Below are positions 1-5,990 of a DNA stretch of 8,168 bases, piece after piece. Location of the stretch: the NCBI GenBank assembly GCA_947463285.1, contig CANHTV010000143.1:1-8168 (forward strand), given 5' to 3'. The notes beneath the pieces were generated by a model that was not told the DNA's origin, did no database searches, and worked only from the letters and a program-made list of their open reading frames with translations. Source of the stretch: Verrucomicrobiaceae bacterium. Lineage in GTDB: Bacteria; Verrucomicrobiota; Verrucomicrobiia; Verrucomicrobiales; Verrucomicrobiaceae. The translations under genes were made by a program, and so were the position numbers. The first letter of the stretch is position 1; the number at the start of each line of letters is the position of its first letter.

Positions 1-1218
1 ATCGATGCGCTGGCGGCTTCGGGGGTGCGATGCACGAGCGGTTATGTCTCGGCGCCGTATTGCAGTCCGTCGCGGGCGGGTTTTTTGACGGGGAAGGCGG
101 CGACGCGGTTCGGGCATGAATTCAATCCGCATGTGGGCGACGAGGCGAAGATCGGTCTGCCTCTGGATCAGCGCACAATCGCGAATGTGATGCACGATGC
201 GGGCTATGCGACGGCCTTGGTCGGCAAATGGCATCAGGGCTTTGATGAGGCGCATCATCCGCAGTCGCGCGGCTTTGACGACTACTTCGGCTTCCTCGTC
301 GGCGGGCACAACTTTCTGCTGCACAAGGACGCCGAGCCGAAATTCGGCGCCGCACACTCGCACGACCTCATCTATCGCGGTCGCGAGGTGCAGCGACTCG
401 ATGGTTACACGACCGATTTGTTCACGGATGAAGCACTCGGCTTCATGAATCGCAACGCAAAGAAGCCTTGGTTCCTTTATCTGGCCTACAACGCCGTGCA
501 CACGCCGCTGGAGATCGTGGAGAAGCATCAAAGCCGTCTTCCGCCCGAGGTGAAGAATCCCGCACGGCGTGGTTATCTCTCGCTGCTGCTCGGACTCGAT
601 GACGCCATCGGCCGCCTGATGGCGGAACTCAAAGCGAAGCACCCAAACACGCTCGTGTTCTTCTTCAGCGACAATGGCGGCAGCGGAAAGCGCCCGTTCT
701 TTGCCACGAACACCGGCATCAACACACCCCTGCGCGGCGACAAAGGCCAGACTCTGGAAGGCGGCATCCGCGTGCCCTTTTTCGTAAGCTGGACCGGCCA
801 ACTGCACGCCGGAAAAGTCTATGACCAGCCCGTAAGCGCACTCGACGTGCTACCGACGGCGGCGAGTTTGGCCGGCACGAAAGCGCCCGAAGGAATCGAA
901 GGCGTAAACCTGCTCCCTCACCTCAAAGGCGAAAAAGCCGACGCACCGCACGAATCGCTCGCCTGGCGATTTGGCCCGCAAAAAGCGATTCGATGCGGAA
1001 AGTGGAAACTCGTCGATTTCCGCGACTTCGAGGCCAAAACACAGTCCGGCTGGCAACTCTTCGATCTGGACACCGACATCAACGAATCGAAAAATCTCGC
1101 CGCCGACCATCCCAAACTCGTCGCCGAGCTTTCGAAGACCTGGGACGATTGGAACGCCAAAAACATCCCCCCACTCTGGCCCGGCACGCCCAACGAAGAC
1201 CCGAAGCCGAAGAAGTAA
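1..1218 (+). CDS. Sulfatase (arylsulfatase family, Cys-type), 5'-truncated by window edge
   Basis: Hydrolyses sulfate esters, probably outside the cytoplasm; the substrate cannot be told. The frame is open from base 1 and already in family sequence, so the true start lies upstream and a GTG at 25 is not the start. In the 405-residue fragment I see the formylglycine motif CSPSR (Cys at residue 21, bases 61-63, Cys-type signature C-x-P-S-R), the second sulfatase signature ending in GKWH (residues 75-78), a conserved AVHTP His near 167, the metal-binding FSDNGG (Asp-Asn at 224-225), and the RGDKGQTLEGGIRVP block from about 245. The missing N-terminus should hold the signal peptide and the first metal-binding Asp pair. 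The lysine-rich C-terminus ends at TAA 1216-1218. No frameshift is seen. It resembles the arylsulfatase A / N-acetylgalactosamine-6-sulfatase-like proteins abundant in Planctomycetota and Verrucomicrobiota. Family assignment is firm; substrate is unassigned. Confidence 0.95.
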   Translation: MDALAASGVRCTSGYVSAPYCSPSRAGFLTGKAATRFGHEFNPHVGDEAKIGLPLDQRTIANVMHDAGYATALVGKWHQGFDEAHHPQSRGFDDYFGFLVGGHNFLLHKDAEPKFGAAHSHDLIYRGREVQRLDGYTTDLFTDEALGFMNRNAKKPWFLYLAYNAVHTPLEIVEKHQSRLPPEVKNPARRGYLSLLLGLDDAIGRLMAELKAKHPNTLVFFFSDNGGSGKRPFFATNTGINTPLRGDKGQTLEGGIRVPFFVSWTGQLHAGKVYDQPVSALDVLPTAASLAGTKAPEGIEGVNLLPHLKGEKADAPHESLAWRFGPQKAIRCGKWKLVDFRDFEAKTQSGWQLFDLDTDINESKNLAADHPKLVAELSKTWDDWNAKNIPPLWPGTPNEDPKPKK

Positions 1219-1417
1219 TACTTAGCATCCGATCAGCTGCGTGATCGCCGTCCGCAGCGCCTTTGCGCAGGGCGGCACAAGAGACCGCAGCTCGGAGAGC
1301 TTCGTCAAAAGACAGATCTTCAACAAGAACTCATATTTTGTCTTTTTCCGCTGTTTAGATCTTCAGGTGATCTTTTTCATTGCGCGTTGTTGTCTGTTGC
1401 ATTGCCCTACCTCCATC
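1219..1417. other. Intergenic gap between sulfatase and PPC-protein genes
   Basis: This 199-bp gap has no convincing gene. The downstream reading frame stays open back to a GTG at 1241, but the translation there does not look like family sequence and a good signal peptide begins at 1418, so I treat the open frame as chance. Two weak hairpins are present: a perfect 6-bp stem with 6-nt loop at 1230-1247 (CGATCA/TGATCG, no T-tract), and a 5-bp stem at 1357-1373 (AGATC/GATCT, 7-nt loop) running into five Ts. Either could help end sulfatase transcription, and neither is strong. The second half (about 1318-1400) is clearly AT-richer and may hold the promoter of the next gene, but I find no convincing -35/-10 pair. 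Confidence 0.5.
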
Positions 1418-3841
1418 ATGAAAACCGCCATTTTGATCCTTCTGTCGATTTCGAACCTTAGCGTACTCCTCATCGCACAGGTTCCTAAAATCAAAACGGA
1501 TGCCGCGAAGCCTGCTATGGCAACCAAGCCCGCGAAACTGGAACTCGCGAGCCTCCTGCCGCGTGCAGCGCTCATTGGTGGCGAGTTGCTCGTAAGTCTC
1601 GCGGGCAAAAACTTCACGGAGGACATGCAGGCGATGGCCTCACATCCAGGATTAAAGGTCCAAGTCGCGAAACAAAACCTCAAAGCCACCAGCGCCCGCT
1701 TGCAGATCACCGCTAATGCTGACGTGCCGCGCGGCGCTTATGACGTGTGGTTGAAAAACGCGTCTGGCGAGTCCGCACGGCTCAAAGTGTATGCGGATGA
1801 CCTCCAACCGATAGTTACGAAGGTCGCTGACTTCAAAGATGCGCCGCTAGGCCTGGCCAAACTGCCCGCGAGCGTGTGGGGCACGCTCACCGAGACAGGT
1901 CAGCATGACGCGTATCGTTTCACCGCCAAGGCGGGCGAGGAACTCGTGCTCGATCTCGCCATGGCGCAGATTGGCAGCGTGGCGAAATCTCCAACGCTGG
2001 AGATTGTGGACTCGAATCATACCGTGCTCGCCGTGAATCGTGGACTCGACAGCGGCAGCGATCCTTTTCTCGCGTGGAAAGCGCCTGCGGATGGCGACTA
2101 CCACGTCCTCGTGAGCAACACGACGATGGATGGCAGCGCGGGGCATGTGTATCGCCTCACGATTGGGGCGTTGCCGTTCGTTACGAGCTGGTCGCCGCTC
2201 ACCGCTCAGGTGGGGCTGGAGACCAAGGTCACGCTCATCGGCCATCATCTCGGCGACAAAGCGCTCGTGACGATGAAAGCGGACAAGGAAGGCATCATGA
2301 ACGTGCCGCTCGATGCGAAGGCGCTGCGTTTTCGCACCATGCCGTCGCTACGCGTGAGTGCGCTGGCGCAGGTGAGCGAGGTCGAGGGGAATGATGACCT
2401 CGCGAAGGCGCAGGTGGTGAGCGCGCCGGTGAATGTGAGCGCAGCGCTTCGTAGAACGAGTTTTCAAACTCGTTCAGGTTCCGGCGCGACGGGGAACGCG
2501 TTGGAAAACTCGTTCTACGACTCCGACTATTTCGCGTTCGATGCCAAAAAAGGCCAGACGTGGATCATTGAGACGCTCGCCGCTCAAGCAGGCTCACCTG
2601 CGGATACGAAGCTCGAAATCCTACACCCCGATGGCAAACACGTCGCCCGGTTGCTCATGCAGGCCGTGCGGGACAGCTACAACAACTTCCGCAGTGTCGA
2701 TGCCAACAACCCGGACATCCGCCTGCAAAACTGGGAGGAGATGGAGCTGAACGAGTATGTCTGGTTCAATGGCGACATCATGAAGATCATCCGCATGCCA
2801 CGCGGGCCGGATGGCGGCTGCTTCTTTTACATCAACGATGGCAAACGCCGCGCCTATTTCGACACCAGCGCCACCTCGCACTCGCTCGATGAGCCCTGCT
2901 ATGTTGTGCAGCCTTACCCGCTCGGCAGCGCCATCGCCGCGAATGGACTGCCCATTTTCACGCTAAACTATCAGAACGACGACAGCGGCGACCGCAGAAT
3001 CGGCCGCGACTCGCGCCTGACCTTCACTGCGCCTGCCGATGGCCGTTACGTCATCAAAGTCACCGACACTCGCAGCTGGGGCGGCGAGCGCTTTGTGTAT
3101 TCGCTCGCCATCCGCGAGCCGAAGCCCGATTTCAGCGTCAAACTCGCCGGCATGAACCCCACCGTGATGCCCGGAGCCTCAGTGGGCTTCTCCTTCCGTG
3201 CTGATCGAAAGGACAACTTCGACGATCCCATTCAAATCGAAGTCACCGGCGTGCCCGCTGGCTACTGGGCCACCTCGCCCCTGATCATCGAAGCCGGTCA
3301 CGATCTCATCAGCGGCTCGTTGCACGCCATGCCCGATGCCAAAGCCGACGCTGACTGGTCGAAGCTCAAAATCATCGCGAAAGGCAAAAACATCACGCAC
3401 GATGCGGGCACCTTCGGCAAGGTCACGCTCGGTGCGGCACCGAAGTTCATCGTTGTCATGGAGCCTGATGTCGGCGGCAAAGCCGTCATGCGTGAGATCA
3501 AAGACGAGACTCAGCCCCTCGAAATCACCCTCGTCCCTGGTCAGACAGTGAAGGCCTGGATTCGCGCCGTGCGTCAAGGCAACGACGGACTCATCAACCT
3601 CGACGTCCACGGCCTGCCGCACGGTGTCATCGTCGATGACATTGGTCTCAATGGGGTACAGATCCGCGAGAAAGAAAACGAGCGCCCCATCTTCTTCCGC
3701 GCCACCAACTGGGTGAAGGACCAAGACAAACTCATCCACGCCGCTCTCAGCTCGGCACGAAACGAGCACGACAGCGCTGGCTTACAGACGAGCTTCTCGG
3801 TCTTATTGAAGATTCGGAGAACGGGCATGGCTGCAAGGTAA
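1418..3841 (+). CDS. Exported multidomain protein with pre-peptidase C-terminal (PPC) and TIG-like domains
   Basis: An 807-residue exported beta-sandwich protein of unproven function, of a type often found beside PSD1/DUF1501 genes. The ATG at 1418 is chosen because a clear signal peptide follows (MKTAILILLSI..., hydrophobic to about residue 20, then Ala-Gln and a Lys/Ala-rich linker). No Shine-Dalgarno is evident. Approximate domains: TIG/IPT-like 38-127, PPC 128-249 (strands around DAYRFTAKAGEELVLDLA and APADGDYHVLVSNT), second TIG-like 252-321, and a second PPC 323-566. The second PPC is split by about 115 residues (411-526), including NEYVWFNGDIMKI, RGPDGGCFFY and KRRAYFDT. Residues 568-807 look like Ig-like beta domains. 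A palindromic DNA element encodes roughly residues 345-368 at the first loop of the second PPC domain. No catalytic protease motif is visible, so a binding or scaffold role is more likely than an enzyme. The neighbouring - strand genes converge on it. Confidence 0.88.
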   Translation: MKTAILILLSISNLSVLLIAQVPKIKTDAAKPAMATKPAKLELASLLPRAALIGGELLVSLAGKNFTEDMQAMASHPGLKVQVAKQNLKATSARLQITANADVPRGAYDVWLKNASGESARLKVYADDLQPIVTKVADFKDAPLGLAKLPASVWGTLTETGQHDAYRFTAKAGEELVLDLAMAQIGSVAKSPTLEIVDSNHTVLAVNRGLDSGSDPFLAWKAPADGDYHVLVSNTTMDGSAGHVYRLTIGALPFVTSWSPLTAQVGLETKVTLIGHHLGDKALVTMKADKEGIMNVPLDAKALRFRTMPSLRVSALAQVSEVEGNDDLAKAQVVSAPVNVSAALRRTSFQTRSGSGATGNALENSFYDSDYFAFDAKKGQTWIIETLAAQAGSPADTKLEILHPDGKHVARLLMQAVRDSYNNFRSVDANNPDIRLQNWEEMELNEYVWFNGDIMKIIRMPRGPDGGCFFYINDGKRRAYFDTSATSHSLDEPCYVVQPYPLGSAIAANGLPIFTLNYQNDDSGDRRIGRDSRLTFTAPADGRYVIKVTDTRSWGGERFVYSLAIREPKPDFSVKLAGMNPTVMPGASVGFSFRADRKDNFDDPIQIEVTGVPAGYWATSPLIIEAGHDLISGSLHAMPDAKADADWSKLKIIAKGKNITHDAGTFGKVTLGAAPKFIVVMEPDVGGKAVMREIKDETQPLEITLVPGQTVKAWIRAVRQGNDGLINLDVHGLPHGVIVDDIGLNGVQIREKENERPIFFRATNWVKDQDKLIHAALSSARNEHDSAGLQTSFSVLLKIRRTGMAAR
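2449..2520. repeat. In-frame palindromic element inside the PPC-protein gene
   Basis: Perfect 17-nt inverted repeats TCGTAGAACGAGTTTTC (2449-2465) and GAAAACTCGTTCTACGA (2504-2520) enclose 38 nt. The left arm also forms an alternative perfect 10-bp hairpin with a 2-nt spacer (GAACGAGTTT 2454-2463, AAACTCGTTC 2466-2475), so one left arm can pair with either of two right partners. Inside the 38 nt is a further GTTCC/GGAAC stem (2478-2482 with 2493-2497). The unit is 72 nt, exactly 24 codons, and keeps the reading frame. It encodes an Arg/Ser/Thr/Gly/Asn-rich stretch where PPC domains normally have a short loop before the DSDYFAF strand. It behaves like a REP-type or Rickettsia-palindromic-element-like sequence tolerated in a surface loop. 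I know no named family for it, and no second copy is in the window. Confidence 0.8.
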
Positions 3842-3870
3842 AGTGTTCATTTAGACCGGACGCAAATGCG

Positions 3871-3912
3871 GACAGTAAAGGAATTGGGATATGCTTCCCT
3901 TATTTTTCTGTC
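3871..3912 (+). terminator. Possible rho-independent terminator of the PPC-protein gene
   Basis: Thirty bases after the PPC-protein stop, TAAAGGAA (3876-3883) pairs with TTCCCTTA (3895-3902) with one A-C mismatch across an 11-nt loop, and five Ts follow (3903-3907). An outer GACAG (3871-3875) can pair with CTGTC (3908-3912), leaving the Ts as a bulge. The stem is AU-rich and imperfect, so strength is doubtful. The orientation fits the + strand gene; read on the - strand there is no T-tract after the stem, so it would not serve the convergent DUF1501 gene well. Confidence 0.35.
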
Positions 3913-3933
3913 AGCGGTTTGGGAAGGTTTTTT

Positions 3934-5388
3934 TCATGCAAGAGCGCTTTGAATCACGTGGCCGTGAACGTCGGTGAGGCGGCGTTCGAGACCGTTGTGG
4001 TAGTAGCTGAGTTTTTCGTGCTCGAGACCGAGGAGGTGCAGGATGGTGGCGTGGAAATCATAGACGCTGGTGACATCGACGGCGGCTTTCCAGCCAAACT
4101 CATCGGTCTCACCATGATGTTTGGCTCCGGTTTGCACACCGGCCCCAGCGAGAATGCAGGTGAAGCCGCTAGGGTTGTGATCGCGACCGGACGCACCTTT
4201 TTGAAAGGTAGGCATGCGGCCGAACTCGGTACAGAAAACGAAGAGCGTGTCGGCGAGCAGGCCGCGCTGCTTGAGATCGAGAAAGAGCGCGGCAGTCGGC
4301 TGGTCGAGGATCTCGGCGTGGCCGGGATACTGCGTAGCGATGGTCTTGTGGCCGTCCCAATTGCCGACGCCTTCGCCCATGGCATACGCGCCGTTGAAGA
4401 CCTGCACGAAGCGCACGCCCTGCTCGCACAAGCGACGCGCGAGGATACAGTTTTTGGCGTAACCGGCCTTCACGGCGTTCGTGGGATCGTCGGCGCCATA
4501 CATTTTCAAAACGTGCGCGGGTTCGCTGCTGAGATCGGTGAGCGAGGGCACGGTCATCTGCATCTTCGCGGCGAGTTCATAGCTGGAAATGCGAGCGGAG
4601 AGTTCACTGTCGCCGGGGAATTTTTCGAGATGACGCTGATTGAGTCGCTTCAAGAAGTCTGCGGTGGCGCGGTCGGTGCTTGCGGAGATGCCATCGGGTC
4701 GCGCGAGGAAGCGGATAGGATTCTCGGCGTTGAAAGCGGTGCCTTGATACGCGGCGGGAAGAAAGGCGGCACTCCAGTTGTTGCCTGCGGCCTGCGGATT
4801 GCCGCGCGGATCGGGAATGGCAATGTAGGACGGCAGATTTTCGTTTTCGGTGCCGAGCGCGTAATTCACCCAAGCACCGGCGGATGGAAAACCTTCGAGC
4901 GTTTGTCCGGTGGACATGAAGGTCTCGCCGGGGCCGTGGGTATTTGTCTTCGATGTCATGCCGTGGCAGAAAAAGAAGTCGTCCGCGCATGCGCCGAGCT
5001 TCGGCAGAAGGTCGGAAGTCATCTTGCCGGACTGGCCGCGTGGTTTGAAGTCGCGCAACGGTTTGATGAGGTTTCCCTGCTCGCCCTGAAAGGTGACGAC
5101 GCTGCCGCCGGGCATGGGCTGGTCGTGGTATTTAACGAGAGCGGGTTTGTAGTCGAAGGTATCGACGTGGCTCAAGGCTCCGCTGCAAAAGACCATGACG
5201 ACGTGCTTGGCCTTCGGTGCAAAGTGTGGTTTGCGAGCGGCAAAGGGCCGCGATGGGTCGATAATCGGACGCGTGGGGCCGGAGGCTGCGAGCAGCTGGT
5301 CACGAGCGAGCAGATCGAGAAACGCGATGCTGCCCAGTCCGTGGACGGTCTGGGAAAGGAAGCTGCGGCGGTTGAGGAGGGAATTCAT
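3934..5388 (-). CDS. DUF1501 family protein with Tat-type leader
   Basis: A 484-residue DUF1501 protein, a family with an alkaline-phosphatase/sulfatase-like fold, common in Planctomycetota and Verrucomicrobiota, whose reaction is not established. The start at 5388 gives the usual family N-terminus: MNSLLNRRSFLSQ, with twin arginines at residues 7-8 and a modest hydrophobic segment, so Tat export is likely. The frame stays open upstream to 5535, but that stretch encodes Ser/Cys and Glu/Arg runs from the hairpin repeat and is rejected. Family blocks include FCSGALSHVDTFD (about 68-79), HGMTSKTNTHGPGETF (142-157), GNWDGH (342-347), FCTEFGRMP (385-393), GRDHNPSGFT (401-410) and the closing DFHATILHLLGL (444-455). 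Length is normal and the gene is intact. No Shine-Dalgarno precedes the ATG; repeat copy A begins only 5 bp upstream. It is downstream of the PSD1 gene, its usual partner, with the four-helix-bundle cassette between them. Confidence 0.93.
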   Translation of the reverse strand: MNSLLNRRSFLSQTVHGLGSIAFLDLLARDQLLAASGPTRPIIDPSRPFAARKPHFAPKAKHVVMVFCSGALSHVDTFDYKPALVKYHDQPMPGGSVVTFQGEQGNLIKPLRDFKPRGQSGKMTSDLLPKLGACADDFFFCHGMTSKTNTHGPGETFMSTGQTLEGFPSAGAWVNYALGTENENLPSYIAIPDPRGNPQAAGNNWSAAFLPAAYQGTAFNAENPIRFLARPDGISASTDRATADFLKRLNQRHLEKFPGDSELSARISSYELAAKMQMTVPSLTDLSSEPAHVLKMYGADDPTNAVKAGYAKNCILARRLCEQGVRFVQVFNGAYAMGEGVGNWDGHKTIATQYPGHAEILDQPTAALFLDLKQRGLLADTLFVFCTEFGRMPTFQKGASGRDHNPSGFTCILAGAGVQTGAKHHGETDEFGWKAAVDVTSVYDFHATILHLLGLEHEKLSYYHNGLERRLTDVHGHVIQSALA

Positions 5389-5423
5389 GGCTTGAAAATC
5401 TTGCTCTCGCTCGTGCTCTTCAT
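5385..5423 (-). promoter_or_regulatory. Possible leader mini-ORF translationally coupled to DUF1501
   Basis: On the - strand an ATG inside repeat copy A (5423-5421) opens a 12-codon frame, MKSTSESKIFKP, whose TGA (5387-5385) overlaps the DUF1501 ATG (5388-5386) as ATGA. An AGGA lies about 10 nt before the mini-ORF start, while the DUF1501 ATG has no Shine-Dalgarno of its own. This arrangement would allow translational coupling. A frame this short can arise by chance and the codons come from the repeat, so this is only a possibility. Confidence 0.2.
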
Positions 5424-5477
5424 CTCCAATCTTTCCTAGAGAGAGGTAAGATGAAGAGCAAGAGCATGAGCAAGAAG
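5394..5477. repeat. Hairpin repeat copy A, downstream flank of the four-helix-bundle gene
   Basis: An 84-bp copy of a repeat also found at 5914-5985, in the same orientation. It forms a long hairpin: arm 5399-5424 pairs with 5450-5475 at 23 of 26 positions around a 25-nt loop. The arms are built from degenerate hexamers of the type GAGCAA/TTGCTC. Compared with the other copy, it has one extra hexamer in each arm. The loop differs at a single base (T5437 versus C5951). The repeat lies 8 bp from the four-helix-bundle stop and 5 bp from the DUF1501 start. Both strands read outward as ATG-AAG-AGC because of the symmetry; on the + strand this ATG (5451) has a good AGAGG upstream and opens a 17-codon frame ending at 5504. 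Confidence 0.9.
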
Positions 5478-5485
5478 CGTGGGGG

Positions 5486-5881
5486 CTACTGTTTGTATCT
5501 TTGATCTCCGGTTTGTTTGAGCCTGCCTTCACCATTGAGCTTCAGAAGGCCCACAAGCATGGCGACGACTTCGTGCAGCAACTCTTTGCCCTTTACGGTT
5601 TGATCCACCGAGCACTTCTTCTTTTTTACCAGGACATCAAGGCATGCAGCACACTCGACGGCGGAACCTCGCGCGATGTCGAAGAATTTGAACCGGTCCG
5701 CAGGGCCAAACTTCCCGTTCCCTTCGGCGATGTTGAGAACGATGGACGTGCTTGCCCTGTCGAGCTGATTTTGAGCAGCGAGAGACTTCGGGAGCTCATC
5801 AAGAAGAGGAGATACCCATTCGATAAACTCGAGAACTCGTTGGTAAACGGTTAGTTTTTCGTGGTCAAAGACAGGAGGCAT
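5486..5881 (-). CDS. Four helix bundle protein (23S rRNA intervening-sequence / Avd-like family)
   Basis: A 131-residue small, probably cytoplasmic protein of the S23/intervening-sequence four-helix-bundle family. Relatives are encoded in 23S rRNA intervening sequences, and a related fold is the Avd accessory protein of diversity-generating retroelements. The molecular role is unknown, with nucleic-acid binding often suspected. Seen here: the FDHEKLTVYQRVLEFIEWV opening helix (5-23), the hallmark QLDRASTSIVLNIAEGNGK (39-57), FFDIARGSAVECAACLDVL (66-84), then a Lys-rich turn (86-89) and a final helix to about 115. The ATG at 5881 gives the usual short lead before FDHEKL. No strong Shine-Dalgarno is present. 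A 28-codon frame starting in repeat copy B (5937) runs into the first 31 bases of this gene in another frame, so coupling is conceivable. Length is normal and the gene looks intact. It shares orientation with PSD1 and DUF1501 and is boxed in by hairpin repeats 8 bp after and 32 bp before it. Confidence 0.92.
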   Translation of the reverse strand: MPPVFDHEKLTVYQRVLEFIEWVSPLLDELPKSLAAQNQLDRASTSIVLNIAEGNGKFGPADRFKFFDIARGSAVECAACLDVLVKKKKCSVDQTVKGKELLHEVVAMLVGLLKLNGEGRLKQTGDQRYKQ

Positions 5882-5913
5882 GAGGGTCGAAGGCTAAGTG
5901 ATTGGATGCATTG

Positions 5914-5985
5914 GAAAATCTCGCTCGTGCTCTTCATCTCCAATCTTTCCCAGAGAGAGGTAAGATGAAGAGCATGAGCAAGAAG
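5914..5985. repeat. Hairpin repeat copy B, upstream flank of the four-helix-bundle gene
   Basis: A 72-bp direct copy of the repeat at 5394-5477. Arm 5919-5938 pairs with 5964-5983 at 18 of 20 positions around a 25-nt loop (5939-5963) that matches copy A except for one base. Each arm is one hexamer shorter than in copy A. It ends 5 bp from the PSD1 stop codon. On the + strand the AGAGG and ATG at 5965 open a 47-codon frame running antisense into the PSD1 3' end; it has no family resemblance and is not called as a gene. Confidence 0.9.
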
Positions 5986-5990
5986 GGAGG

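Larger units (their letters stand above)
5394..5985 (-). mobile_element. Candidate cassette: hairpin repeat, four-helix-bundle gene, hairpin repeat
   Basis: The four-helix-bundle gene and its two flanking direct hairpin repeats form a compact 592-bp unit fitting exactly between the PSD1 stop and the DUF1501 start, with 5 bp left on each side. PSD1 and DUF1501 genes are normally adjacent, so the unit looks inserted. Recombination between the copies would remove 508 or 520 bp and leave one hairpin. The protein family is known from hairpin-bounded intervening sequences in 23S rRNA. No transposase, integrase or reverse transcriptase is present, so any movement would need help in trans. The outer limits are inferred from where repeat identity stops. 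An alternative is an ordinary gene between two copies of an intergenic repeat. Confidence 0.45.

Noticed and set aside
1241..1417. 59-residue N-terminal extension of the PPC protein from GTG 1241
   Set aside because: The extension lacks domain resemblance and would bury the clear signal peptide that starts at ATG 1418.
3919..5439. 506-codon open frame on the + strand opposite DUF1501
   Set aside because: Exact antisense of a well-recognised DUF1501 gene. Its translation is a Gly/Ala/Val/Glu-rich shadow of GC-rich codon use with no family motifs.
5389..5535. 49-residue N-terminal extension of DUF1501
   Set aside because: It is encoded by the hairpin repeat and the 3' end of the four-helix-bundle gene, and would hide the Tat-type leader at residues 7-8 of the chosen start.
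5394..5985. Diversity-generating retroelement (Avd-like protein)
   Set aside because: No reverse transcriptase and no template/variable repeat pair with adenine-specific differences is visible. The two repeats differ by hexamer indels and one T/C change only.
5394..5985. CRISPR array
   Set aside because: There are only two repeat copies, about 436 bp apart with a coding gene between them, and no cas genes.
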